A DNA stretch of 5,631 bases from Syntrophaceae bacterium UBA6252 (GCA_002441265.1 DJVQ01000052.1:132-5762), one strand, 5' to 3'. Shown: positions 1 to 5,479, counted from the stretch's first letter. Made by a program: numbers and translations. Notes: generated from the sequence alone by a model not told the origin.

Positions 1-53
<53 letters not shown>

Positions 54-60
54 AATTATG

Positions 61-75
61 AAGGGCATTGCCCTT
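61..75 (-). other. Perfect hairpin just upstream of the 16S 5' end (leader/processing element)
   Basis: AAGGGC-ATT-GCCCTT is a perfect 6-bp stem with a 3-base loop, centred 15 bases before the mature 16S start. It can extend through a small asymmetric loop, because TTGAA at 51-55 is complementary to TTCAA at 75-79. That would bring the mature 5' end itself into the structure. It probably belongs to the pre-16S leader and may help processing or early folding. The role is inferred; the pairing is seen directly. Confidence 0.5.
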
Positions 76-120
76 TCAACCATGAGATAGGACCCACAAA
101 ACATGCGCTCGGCTATTCAA

Positions 121-133
121 TTTTAAAAGAGCA
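121..133 (-). promoter_or_regulatory. rRNA leader boxA antitermination element
   Basis: The minus strand reads TGCTCTTTTAAAA, very close to the E. coli rrn boxA TGCTCTTTAACA. It lies about 70 nt upstream of the 16S 5' end and downstream of the last promoter, as expected in an rRNA leader. BoxA RNA binds NusB-NusE (S10) and protects untranslated rRNA transcription from Rho. A TTTTGTGGGTCC stretch slightly downstream resembles the boxC region, but less clearly. I see no convincing boxB hairpin. Confidence 0.75.
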
Positions 134-149
134 ACTGAAATGGGACTGT

Positions 150-178
150 ATCCTACTTAAATTCAATTCGCTTGTCAA
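150..178 (-). promoter_or_regulatory. rRNA promoter, most proximal of three (TTGACA-N17-TAGGAT)
   Basis: A perfect -35 TTGACA (178-173), a 17-base spacer and a -10 TAGGAT (155-150) on the minus strand predict a start near 143, about 90 nt before the mature 16S end. An A-rich stretch (TTGAAAAAGG) precedes the -35. It is the last promoter of a tandem series, comparable in place to the P2 promoters of enterobacterial rrn operons. Confidence 0.75.
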
Positions 179-219
179 GAGCCTTTTTCAACCGGCCTCT
201 CACCGGCAACAGGATGCGG

Positions 220-248
220 AGTATACTCAAACCGCCCTGGCCTGTCAA
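220..248 (-). promoter_or_regulatory. rRNA promoter, middle and strongest (TTGACA-N17-TATACT)
   Basis: TTGACA (248-243), exactly 17 bases, then TATACT (225-220) on the minus strand; this is close to ideal sigma70 form. The bases following the -10 start CCGCATCC, a GC-containing discriminator of the kind seen at growth-rate- and ppGpp-controlled rRNA promoters. The A/T tract at 250-272 lies where an UP element belongs. The predicted start is near 213, giving a leader of about 160 nt that includes boxA. Confidence 0.85.
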
Positions 249-249
249 G

Positions 250-272
250 CCCTTTTTAAACTTTTTTTTACC
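250..272 (-). promoter_or_regulatory. UP-like A/T tract of the middle rRNA promoter
   Basis: Immediately upstream of the strongest -35, the minus strand reads GGTAAAAAAAAGTTTAAAAA, sharply AT-rich in a GC-rich neighbourhood. Phased A/T tracts at about -40 to -60 are bound by the RNA polymerase alpha C-terminal domains at rRNA promoters. The assignment rests on composition and position only. Confidence 0.55.
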
Positions 273-309
273 ACTCTTGAAAGAACCGTCAACGAAAAAC
301 GAAGGGGGT

Positions 310-336
310 TCTATACGGTCTTCCCCGTTCTGTCAA
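310..336 (-). promoter_or_regulatory. Possible third, distal rRNA promoter (TTGACA-N15-TATAGA)
   Basis: A perfect TTGACA (336-331) is followed 15 bases later by TATAGA (315-310). Both boxes are good, but the spacer is two bases short of optimal, so strength is uncertain. It starts about 60 bases after the tyrS stop and would extend the rRNA leader to roughly 250 nt. Two DnaA-box-like words lie just upstream (see 342-369). Confidence 0.45.
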
Positions 337-341
337 GCAAT

Positions 342-369
342 ATTTCCACAGGGGGAACTCTTTTCCACA
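342..369 (+). promoter_or_regulatory. Pair of DnaA-box-like 9-mers
   Basis: TTTTCCACA (361-369) matches the relaxed DnaA box TTWTNCACA, and ATTTCCACA (342-350) differs from it at one position. They are in the same orientation and 19 bases apart, about two helical turns, directly upstream of the distal rRNA promoter. Two 9-mers with relaxed matching can arise by chance, so binding by DnaA is only a hypothesis. Confidence 0.25.
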
Positions 370-395
370 ACCCTTCGGATCACCTGGGAAACTTC

Positions 396-1682
396 TTATT
401 CCGGAGACACCCGGAGGATGACGAACCGCTTCTTCCCCTTCCGCAGCCGGATCTCTCCCCGGTCGTCCAGGTCCCCGACGCCGATGGGCTCGTCGAAGGT
501 GGAAATCACCCGCCCGTTGACGTATCCCCCGCCCTGGGACAGAAGACGGCGGGCCTCCCCCCTGGAGGCGCACAGGCTGGATTCTGCGAACACTTCGAAA
601 GCGGGGATTCCCGAAACGATCCGCTCCCGGGGAACGGTGAAAGCGGGCAGCGCCTCCATGGCATCCTCTCCGCCGGTCCTGGGAATGGTGCTCGACGGGA
701 ACCACTCCGCGCCGACCGGTTTCAGACCGAAGGCCGCCGCGGAAGCCCGCCACGCCTTTTCGGCCTCCTCCTGGCCGTGGGTGATCTTCGTCGTCTCGAA
801 CGCGAGGACGCTCTTGGCGATGTTGATGCGGGAGTCCTCCAGCTTCCGGACCGCCTGGATTTCCTCCAGGGGAAGAAAGGTGAAGAGGCACAGGAACCGG
901 AGCACATCCGCGTCTTCCGTGTTGATCCAGTACTGGAAGTACTCGTAGGGAGATGTCAGTTCCCCGTCCAGCCACACGGTGCCCCGTTCCGTCTTTCCCA
1001 TCTTGTGCCCCTGAGACGTCGTCAGAAGCGGGAAAGTGACCCCGTAGACGGTCTTCCCCTCCATACGCCGGGTCAGATCCATTCCGGCAACGATGTTCCC
1101 CCACTGGTCGTTTCCGCCCATCTGGAAGGTGCATCCATGATGCTTGAAAAGATGGTAGAAGTCATAGGCCTGGAGAAGCATGTAGTTGAACTCGATGAAA
1201 TTGAGGCCCTTCTCGAGGCGCATGCGGTAGCTTTCCGCCGCCAGCATGCGGTTCACGCTGAAATGCCTCCCGATGTCCCTCAGGAACTCGATGTAGTTCA
1301 GCCGGGTGAGCCAGTCGGCATTGTTGAGCATGAGCGCCCGGTCCTCGCCGAAATCCAGATACCGGGACAACTGGGCCTTCAGGGCGGCGGCGTTCTCGTC
1401 GACCTGTTCCAGGGAAAGGATCTGCCGCATCTCCGTTTTCCCGCTGGGATCGCCTATGAGGGCGGTCCCGCCGCCGATGAGAACGATGGGCCGGTGTCCC
1501 TGCCGCTGCATATGGACAAGCGCCATGATCGGCACCAGGCTTCCGATGTGGAGGCTCCGGGCCGTCGGGTCGAACCCGATGTAACAGGTGACCCCTTCCC
1601 CGGCCAGGGCCTCCCGGACTTCCTTCTCGTCCGTGACCTGCTCCACAAATCCTCTTTCCGCCAGTACATCGTATGCATTCAT
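396..1682 (-). CDS. tyrS: Tyrosyl-tRNA synthetase (TyrRS)
   Basis: This class I aminoacyl-tRNA synthetase activates tyrosine with ATP and charges tRNA-Tyr in the cytoplasm. The 428-aa product has normal family length and is complete. The Rossmann catalytic domain carries YIGFDPT (34-40), the HIGH-type motif HIGS (45-48), the GDPSGKTEMR block (77-86), the tyrosine-pocket region YMLLQAYDFYH (167-177), GGNDQWGN (189-196) and a KMSKS-type loop KMGKT (227-231), the form seen in the E. coli-like TyrRS group. The C-terminal part (about 360-425) is an S4-like RNA-binding domain with SRGEARRLLSQGGGYVNG. The ATG overlaps the upstream ymdB stop in an ATGA, implying translational coupling. AAGGA lies 8 bases before the start. 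It is the last protein gene before the rRNA operon, with no obvious strong terminator after it. Confidence 0.98.
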   Translation of the reverse strand: MNAYDVLAERGFVEQVTDEKEVREALAGEGVTCYIGFDPTARSLHIGSLVPIMALVHMQRQGHRPIVLIGGGTALIGDPSGKTEMRQILSLEQVDENAAALKAQLSRYLDFGEDRALMLNNADWLTRLNYIEFLRDIGRHFSVNRMLAAESYRMRLEKGLNFIEFNYMLLQAYDFYHLFKHHGCTFQMGGNDQWGNIVAGMDLTRRMEGKTVYGVTFPLLTTSQGHKMGKTERGTVWLDGELTSPYEYFQYWINTEDADVLRFLCLFTFLPLEEIQAVRKLEDSRINIAKSVLAFETTKITHGQEEAEKAWRASAAAFGLKPVGAEWFPSSTIPRTGGEDAMEALPAFTVPRERIVSGIPAFEVFAESSLCASRGEARRLLSQGGGYVNGRVISTFDEPIGVGDLDDRGEIRLRKGKKRFVILRVSPE

Positions 1683-2542
1683 GAATCCGTTCCTTGATCG
1701 TTATTTTCCTCCGGCGCCGCCGGTCCCGTCCCCTTCTCCCGGGCGCCGGACACTCCTTCGCCTTCCAGGGGAACGCTGATCCGGCGGATGGAGGAACAGT
1801 GTCCCGTCTCCTCGTCCACCGATACCGCCACCCCCTGAAAAATGATGTTCCCCTTGGCCGGGTCGAACCGGGCGGGAAGACCCATGAGGAACCTTTCGAT
1901 GATGATCTCCTTTTTCACGCCGATGACGGAATCGTGGGACCCCGTCATGCCCGCGTCGGTCAGGTAGGCCGTCCCTCCGGGCAGGATCCTCTCGTCCGCC
2001 GTCTGGATATGGGTGTGGGTGCCGACGACCGCGCTCACGCTCCCGTCGAGAAACCACCCCAGAGCTTGTTTCTCCGAGGTCGCCTCGGCATGGAAGTCGA
2101 CAAAGACGACCTTCGTCTTTTCCTTCAGTTTCGCGATCTCCCCGCGGGCGACCCGGAAGGGGCAGTCGATGGGCCGCATGAAAACCCGCCCCTCCAGGTT
2201 CAGGACCCCCACCGTCCCGCCGGCGGCCGTCGTCGCGACGACGGAGCCGAATCCCGGCGTTCCCTCCGGATAATTGGCGGGCCGAAGCAGCTTGTCGTAC
2301 GCGCCGATGAAGTCGAACACATCCTTCTTGTCCCAGATGTGGTTCCCCGAAGTCAGGACGTCGATCCCGCATTTGAACAGCTCGACGACCACATCCCGGG
2401 TGACGCCGAATCCCCCGGCGGCGTTTTCGCAGTTGGCCACGATGAAATCGGCCTTGTTGCGGGCCGCGATCGAGGGAAGCAGTTCCCGCACCGCCCGCCT
2501 CCCCGGCTTTCCGACGATGTCTCCGATGAAGAGGATGTTCAT
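1679..2542 (-). CDS. ymdB: YmdB-type metallophosphoesterase (TIGR00282 family)
   Basis: A 287-aa cytoplasmic calcineurin-like phosphoesterase. The Bacillus subtilis homologue hydrolyses 2',3'-cyclic AMP and affects biofilm and motility decisions; the substrate here is inferred from the family. The dinuclear-metal ligands are all in place: D8 (FIGDIVG), E39-N40 (NCENAAGG), N67-H68 (SGNHIWDKK), H151 (DFHAEATSEK), and H176 and H178 (GTHTHIQTAD). TDAGMTGSHDSVIG (195-208) is also typical. The last 25-30 residues, after about 258, are a low-complexity Gly/Glu/Pro tail beyond the domain. The start lies 7 bases after the rny stop, with no strong Shine-Dalgarno sequence (only GTGAG nearby), so translation is probably coupled to rny. 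The stop overlaps the tyrS start. The rny-ymdB pairing is recurrent in bacteria and fits a shared role in RNA turnover. Confidence 0.95.
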   Translation of the reverse strand: MNILFIGDIVGKPGRRAVRELLPSIAARNKADFIVANCENAAGGFGVTRDVVVELFKCGIDVLTSGNHIWDKKDVFDFIGAYDKLLRPANYPEGTPGFGSVVATTAAGGTVGVLNLEGRVFMRPIDCPFRVARGEIAKLKEKTKVVFVDFHAEATSEKQALGWFLDGSVSAVVGTHTHIQTADERILPGGTAYLTDAGMTGSHDSVIGVKKEIIIERFLMGLPARFDPAKGNIIFQGVAVSVDEETGHCSSIRRISVPLEGEGVSGAREKGTGPAAPEENNDQGTDS

Positions 2543-2549
2543 GCGGGTC

Positions 2550-4112
2550 TCACTTCGCGAAGTCCGATACCCGCATCTCCCGGATGACCGTCACCTTGAT
2601 CTGGCCGGGATAGGCGAGTTCCGATTCGATTTTCTTCACGATGTCGCGGCAGAGCATGACCGCGTCGGTGTCGGAGATCTTCTCGTTTTCCACGAGAATG
2701 CGCACTTCCCTCCCAGCCTGGATGGCAAAGCACTTGTCGACGCCGTTGAACGAATTGGCGATGCCCTCCAGCTCGCTCAAACGCCGGACGTAGCTTTCCA
2801 GCATTTCTTTCCGGGCCCCCGGCCGTGCCGCCGAGAGGGTGTCCGCCGTCTGGATGAGGACCCCGAGAATGGAATTGGTCCTCCCGTCGTCGTGATGGGT
2901 GGCGATGGCCTGGACGATCCGGTCCGATTCGCCGTATTTCTTCGCGAGTTCGGCGCCGATGGCGGCGTGGGTCCCCTCGACCTCGTGATCCACCGCCTTG
3001 CCGATGTCATGGAGCAGCCCCGCGCGCTTGGCTTCCTTCACGTTCAGCCGGAGTTCGGCCGCCATGATGCCCGCCAGGTGGGCCACCTCGACGGAATGCT
3101 GGAGGACGTTCTGGGAAAAACTCGTTCGGTACTTCAGTTTCCCGATGAGATTGAGGATCTCGGGATGAACGTCGTGAACACCCGCGTCGAAGGAAACCCG
3201 TTCCCCCGTCTCCCGGATGGTCGTTTCCACTTCGGTGGTCACTTTTTTCACGACGTCCTCGATCCTGCCGGGATGAATCCGGCCGTCGCTGATCAGCCGT
3301 TCCAGCGAAATCTTCGCGATCTCCCTCCGGATCGGGTTGAAGCTGGAAAGGACCACCGCCTCCGGGGTGTCGTCGATGATGAGATCCGTCCCGGTGGCCG
3401 CCTCGATGGCCCGGATGTTCCTCCCCTCCCTGCCGATGATCCGGCCCTTCATCTCCTCGTTGGGCAGGGTCACCACGGATACGCTGTTTTCCGCGACGAA
3501 ATCGCCTGAATAGCGCTGAACCGCATGGGCAAGGATTTCCGATGCCTTCTTTTCCGCATTCCGCCTGGCCTCGTCCTCGATGTTCCGGATGAGGACGGCG
3601 GCCTCCCTCCGGGCCTCGTCCTGCATGGACTGGACAAGGGATTTTTTGGCATCCTCGGCGGTAATGCCTGCGATCTGCTCCAGTTTTCCCTTCTGCTCCC
3701 GGATAATCCGGTCCAGTTCCACACGTTTTTCTTCCAGGGACGTCTCCCTGCCGATCAGGCCCCGTTCCCTTTTCTCAAGATTCGATTCCTTCTGGACCAT
3801 GATGTCCATTCGTTTTTCCAGATTCTCCTCTTTCTGGCGAATCCTTTTTTCCAGCGCGTCGAACTCGGTCTTCTGCTCCCTCGTCTCCTTTTCGAGATCC
3901 GCCTTGACCTTCAGGAGATTGTCCTTGGCCTGAAGAATGGACTCTTTTCTGATCGTCTCCGCTTCCTTCTTGGCCTCCGCAATGATCCTGGCGGAAAGAT
4001 TCTCCGAAGATTCCAGCATCTTCTTCGACATCCTCAGGCGGACCCCATAGCCGAGGAAGACTCCCAGCATGACGAATCCGAACACCTCTATCCAGAATAT
4101 ACCACTTCCCAT
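2550..4112 (-). CDS. rny: Ribonuclease Y (membrane-anchored endoribonuclease)
   Basis: This endonuclease initiates mRNA decay at the inner face of the membrane. The 520-aa product is full length for the family. In order it has an N-terminal transmembrane anchor (about 5-25, IFWIEVFGFVMLGVFLGYGV), a long charged coiled coil (about 30-200, rich in Lys/Glu), a KH RNA-binding domain with GRIIGREGRNIR (223-234), and an HD phosphohydrolase domain. The HD domain shows H339 in LQHSVEVA, the metal-binding H368-D369 in LLHDIGK, HHDD (406-409) and D424 in the TADTLSAARPGAR block. The ATG is preceded by AAGGAGG with an 11-base gap. A 160-base spacer from 6S RNA holds tandem inverted repeats that may control it. 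It begins the tight rny-ymdB-tyrS cluster. Confidence 0.98.
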   Translation of the reverse strand: MGSGIFWIEVFGFVMLGVFLGYGVRLRMSKKMLESSENLSARIIAEAKKEAETIRKESILQAKDNLLKVKADLEKETREQKTEFDALEKRIRQKEENLEKRMDIMVQKESNLEKRERGLIGRETSLEEKRVELDRIIREQKGKLEQIAGITAEDAKKSLVQSMQDEARREAAVLIRNIEDEARRNAEKKASEILAHAVQRYSGDFVAENSVSVVTLPNEEMKGRIIGREGRNIRAIEAATGTDLIIDDTPEAVVLSSFNPIRREIAKISLERLISDGRIHPGRIEDVVKKVTTEVETTIRETGERVSFDAGVHDVHPEILNLIGKLKYRTSFSQNVLQHSVEVAHLAGIMAAELRLNVKEAKRAGLLHDIGKAVDHEVEGTHAAIGAELAKKYGESDRIVQAIATHHDDGRTNSILGVLIQTADTLSAARPGARKEMLESYVRRLSELEGIANSFNGVDKCFAIQAGREVRILVENEKISDTDAVMLCRDIVKKIESELAYPGQIKVTVIREMRVSDFAK

Positions 4113-4136
4113 CGGTCAGATTTCCTCCTTCCGTTA
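4113..4136 (-). promoter_or_regulatory. Shine-Dalgarno region of rny
   Basis: AAGGAGG (minus strand; GGAGG at 4128-4124) is a near-perfect anti-16S match, 11 bases before the rny ATG. This makes it the strongest ribosome-binding site in the window and fixes the rny start, since an upstream open frame in another phase has nothing similar. Confidence 0.8.
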
Positions 4137-4161
4137 TGACTTCATTCAAATGCCGCCTCCA

Positions 4162-4206
4162 CGGTCCGTTCCGACTCACGGAAACCGCTACTTCCGGTCT
4201 TCGGAA
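4162..4206 (-). repeat. Two tandem inverted repeats TTCCG-N5-CGGAA upstream of rny
   Basis: TTCCG-ACTCA-CGGAA (4169-4183) and TTCCG-GTCTT-CGGAA (4192-4206) have identical arms, unrelated 5-base centres and an 8-base gap; the centres are 23 bases apart. The first extends to about nine pairs, because CGGT (4162-4165) pairs with ACCG (4184-4187) around a 3-base bulge. They lie in the intergenic region between 6S RNA and rny. They could be a double protein operator or two leader hairpins; neither is followed by a U-run, so they are not classic terminators. Confidence 0.6.
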
Positions 4207-4228
4207 CTCCATCGGGGGAATGGAAGGG

Positions 4229-4260
4229 GTGAAAAACCTTCGGTAGGAAACGCCTCGTTT
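4229..4260 (-). terminator. Weak hairpin with T-run after 6S RNA
   Basis: Minus strand, about 16 bases after the 6S closing stem: AAACG-AGG-CGTTT forms a 5-bp stem (4260-4248). After 3 more bases a small CC/GG foldback precedes a TTTTT run ending near 4231. The stem is short and separated from the T-run, so this is at best a leaky terminator or a processing signal. No better terminator separates 6S RNA from rny. Confidence 0.25.
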
Positions 4261-4275
4261 GAGGGCATGGAAACT

Positions 4276-4459
4276 CCCCCGCAAGTGCCGTGTCAACTCT
4301 CCTTTTGAACCTTACCACTCAAGTGGGCGCCTTTAGACCGTTTCAGGCTTTCCACGCGTCCCGAAGGATCGGCGGACATGCACACCGCGATCAGGGAAAG
4401 GCTCCCGGCTCAAAGGTGTTCGGTTAAAAAATGACGTCAATCACGCGCACCGCAGGGGA
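4276..4459 (-). ncRNA. ssrS: 6S RNA (RNA polymerase-sigma70 regulator)
   Basis: 6S RNA mimics an open promoter and sequesters the sigma70 holoenzyme. Read on the minus strand, CCCC (4458-4455) pairs with GGGG (4280-4277). After a 4x4 internal loop, GTGC-g-CGTG (4450-4442) pairs with CACGGCAC (4292-4285). Further in, CCTTTGAGCC (4416-4407) pairs with GGTTCAAAAGG (4311-4301), matching the E. coli blocks CCCCTGAGCC and GGTTCAAGGG that close the central bubble. The 3' side of the bubble has the small hairpin CCAC-TTGA-GTGG (4326-4315). An apical arm is capped by TCCTTCGGGA near 4350-4340. The length of about 183 nt is typical. Its place directly after zapA is the classic proteobacterial location. 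The ends are estimated from pairing. A TGTAAT -10-like word overlaps the 5' boundary (4464-4459) without a clear -35, so co-transcription with zapA and processing is equally possible. Confidence 0.85.
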
Positions 4460-4465
4460 TTACAT

Positions 4466-4753
4466 TTACGCCTTGGAAACCCGGTTCTCGATGTAAAGAA
4501 TCAAGTCTTTGAATTTCTCTTCCAGCTCCTTTTCGGCAAACGCCTTTTCCCTCCTGAGAAGGAAGAGTTCGTCAGCCATATTCAAAGCCAGCAAAATGGC
4601 TACGCTCATCTTTGGTATTTCCTTTGAGGCTTCTCCTATCTCTTTCGCCCTCTCATTGATATAATCAACCACTCCTTTTACGTATTCATCCCCTCGATCG
4701 GTTAAAACGGATACCTCCTGTCCAAGTATTTCAATATCAAACCGTTTCTTCAA
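4466..4753 (-). CDS. zapA: Cell division protein ZapA (TTG start)
   Basis: A 95-aa FtsZ-binding protein that bundles FtsZ filaments in the division ring. Family features are the N-terminal FDIEILGQEVSV segment (5-16), the central SVAILLALNMADEL helix (50-63), which is the most conserved ZapA region, and a C-terminal coiled coil (about 64-93). The size is usual for short ZapA proteins. The start is TTG: no in-frame ATG occurs before codon 49, which would remove the conserved N-terminal half, and KKRFDIEILG is the expected N-terminus. GAAGGG lies only 3 bases before the TTG, a tight spacing. With the 17-base gap from zapB this suggests coupled, modest translation. 6S RNA begins about 7 bases after its stop. 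Confidence 0.93.
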   Translation of the reverse strand: MKKRFDIEILGQEVSVLTDRGDEYVKGVVDYINERAKEIGEASKEIPKMSVAILLALNMADELFLLRREKAFAEKELEEKFKDLILYIENRVSKA

Positions 4754-4770
4754 AAGCCCTTCACCGGATA

Positions 4771-4995
4771 TCAGGAGGGAATTTCGTGAAGCAAATGGAG
4801 GAGAGAATCCACCTTTTCCCGGACGGCGTCCTTCTCTTCCATCAATTCGCGAGACCTCCCGTTTGCTTCCGCCAGCTCTCCCTCCTTCTGTTTCAGCACC
4901 ATTTCAAGATCAACGTTCCTTCTTTTCAGAACCTGGTACTCGTCGATCAAAACCCTGACTTTCTTTTCAAGTTCAGCAAACTTCTCGTTCTCCAC
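4771..4995 (-). CDS. zapB: ZapB-like coiled-coil division protein (GTG start)
   Basis: A 74-aa protein predicted to be almost entirely one coiled coil (about 4-70, regular hydrophobic spacing such as VRVLIDEYQVL), ending HEIPS. Size, composition and position directly upstream of zapA fit the small ZapB-type proteins annotated in this place in Deltaproteobacteria; E. coli ZapB is 81 aa and binds ZapA. Short coiled coils are hard to assign by sequence alone, so the name rests largely on context. The start is GTG at 4995-4993; an in-frame stop lies just two codons upstream (5001-4999), so no longer form is possible. AAAGG about 12 bases before the start is a weak ribosome-binding site. Confidence 0.8.
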   Translation of the reverse strand: MENEKFAELEKKVRVLIDEYQVLKRRNVDLEMVLKQKEGELAEANGRSRELMEEKDAVREKVDSLLHLLHEIPS

Positions 4996-5185
4996 GATTC
5001 ACATTAACCTTTCTCGCTCCGGCTGGATTCGACGCCCCCCGAAAATCCTCTGCACCGCTCCTCATCCTTTTCCGGCGGCCCGACGGGCTGACTTCCTCAC
5101 CCCGACCCCCGGAATCGAACAACCCATCGCCAGGAGCGGATGGCGTTCCGACTTTCGCGGTACCATCAAATCCGTGAAAGTTCAT
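4973..5185 (-). CDS. Possible small leader ORF overlapping the zapB start (70 aa)
   Basis: An ATG at 5185-5183 opens a 70-codon frame (MNFHGFDGTAKVG...) that runs through the zapB leader and ends with TGA 23 bases inside zapB. The predicted transcription start of the zapB promoter (around 5187) falls practically on this ATG, and no Shine-Dalgarno precedes it, so any translation would be leaderless. The product is Gly/Arg/Ser-rich with no recognisable domain or membrane segment, and codon use is not clearly coding. It may be a coupling or leader peptide, or simply an open frame in GC-rich DNA; the latter is more likely. Confidence 0.2.
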   Translation of the reverse strand: MNFHGFDGTAKVGTPSAPGDGLFDSGGRGEEVSPSGRRKRMRSGAEDFRGASNPAGARKVNVNRGEREVC

Positions 5186-5193
5186 TGTAATCG

Positions 5194-5222
5194 AGTATGC
5201 CAACTTGACCGGTGAAAGTCAA
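5194..5222 (-). promoter_or_regulatory. Promoter of the zapB-zapA-6S RNA transcript
   Basis: TTGACT (5222-5217), 17 bases, CATACT (5199-5194) on the minus strand. The -35 matches consensus at five of six positions and the -10 at four, with ideal spacing. It points into zapB with about 190 nt of leader from a predicted start near 5187. It is the best minus-strand promoter between the right edge and rny. A 20-bp inverted repeat covers its -35, and AT-rich DNA lies upstream. Confidence 0.6.
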
Positions 5223-5223
5223 G
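5204..5223. repeat. Inverted repeat CTTGAC-N8-GTCAAG covering the zapB promoter -35
   Basis: Perfect 6-bp arms with an 8-base centre; one arm contains the -35 hexamer of the zapB promoter. An 8-base direct repeat, GTGAAAGT, also occurs at 5212-5219 (inside the element) and at 5174-5181, just after the predicted transcription start. The arrangement is operator-like, but 6-bp arms with a free spacing are expected several times by chance in a window of this size, so only the position makes it notable. Confidence 0.35.
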
Positions 5224-5227
5224 GATC

Positions 5228-5282
5228 GAATTGTTTCGTAAAACAAAAGGCTAACGTTATTTTATTCAAGAGGTGTTTTATC
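5228..5282. promoter_or_regulatory. AT-rich patch with palindromes upstream of the zapB promoter
   Basis: This stretch is clearly AT-richer than the flanking DNA. It contains TTGTTT-CGTA-AAACAA (5231-5246, perfect 6-bp arms) and the 8-base palindrome TAACGTTA (5252-5259). It lies 6-60 bases upstream of the zapB -35, where an UP element or activator site would act. No regulator can be named from the sequence. Confidence 0.35.
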
Positions 5283-5425
5283 TTTCCTGCGGGGGGATTT
5301 TCCGCGGAAACGGCTTATCGGTCCCCCATTCCCGGGAGCCGCGAATCCGTCCGCCCCGGCCCCCCGCATGCCCGCCGTTCCCTTCGCTTCCCGATGAGAG
5401 AACGTGCGCCGGCAACTGTTTCCCC

Positions 5426-5456
5426 TTGACAGGATCGGAAAAGCACCCAATAGTAT
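5426..5456 (+). promoter_or_regulatory. Possible plus-strand promoter (TTGACA-N19-TAGTAT)
   Basis: A perfect TTGACA (5426-5431) is followed by TAGTAT (5451-5456) and a T-run. The 19-base spacer is longer than optimal, so activity is uncertain. It points to the right, away from all genes in the window. The next plus-strand ATG frame (5462) closes after five codons, so any target gene would have to lie beyond the window edge. Confidence 0.3.
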
Positions 5457-5479
5457 TTTTTATGATCCATCCCGAATGA

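Noticed and set aside
2274..3509. 411-codon plus-strand open frame
   Set aside because: It is fully antisense to ymdB and rny, which are unmistakable. The translation is low-complexity with no family features.
3775..4296. 173-codon minus-strand frame starting within the 6S RNA region
   Set aside because: It overlaps the rny coding sequence out of frame and reads through the 6S structure; there is no ribosome-binding site and the product is Gly/Arg-rich.
4274..4296. TTGACA on the minus strand near the 6S RNA 3' end as an rny promoter
   Set aside because: The -35 is perfect, but the hexamer 17 bases on (TTTCCA) matches only two consensus positions, and the sequence is part of the 6S closing stem.
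5010..5130. tRNA-like T-arm words (GTTCGATTCC, GTCGAATCC) in the zapB leader, minus strand
   Set aside because: Neither is flanked by a 5-bp T-stem or an acceptor stem, and no anticodon arm can be formed at the right distance.
5180..5202. Sigma54-like TGGCATA...TTACA in the zapB upstream region (minus strand)
   Set aside because: The spacing is one base too long and the essential GC of the -12 element is AC. The overlapping sigma70-type promoter is far better.
5315..5470. Minus-strand frame beginning MDHKKYYWVLF
   Set aside because: The first residues look protein-like, but the rest is Arg/Gly-rich shadow sequence with no ribosome-binding site, domain or conserved context.
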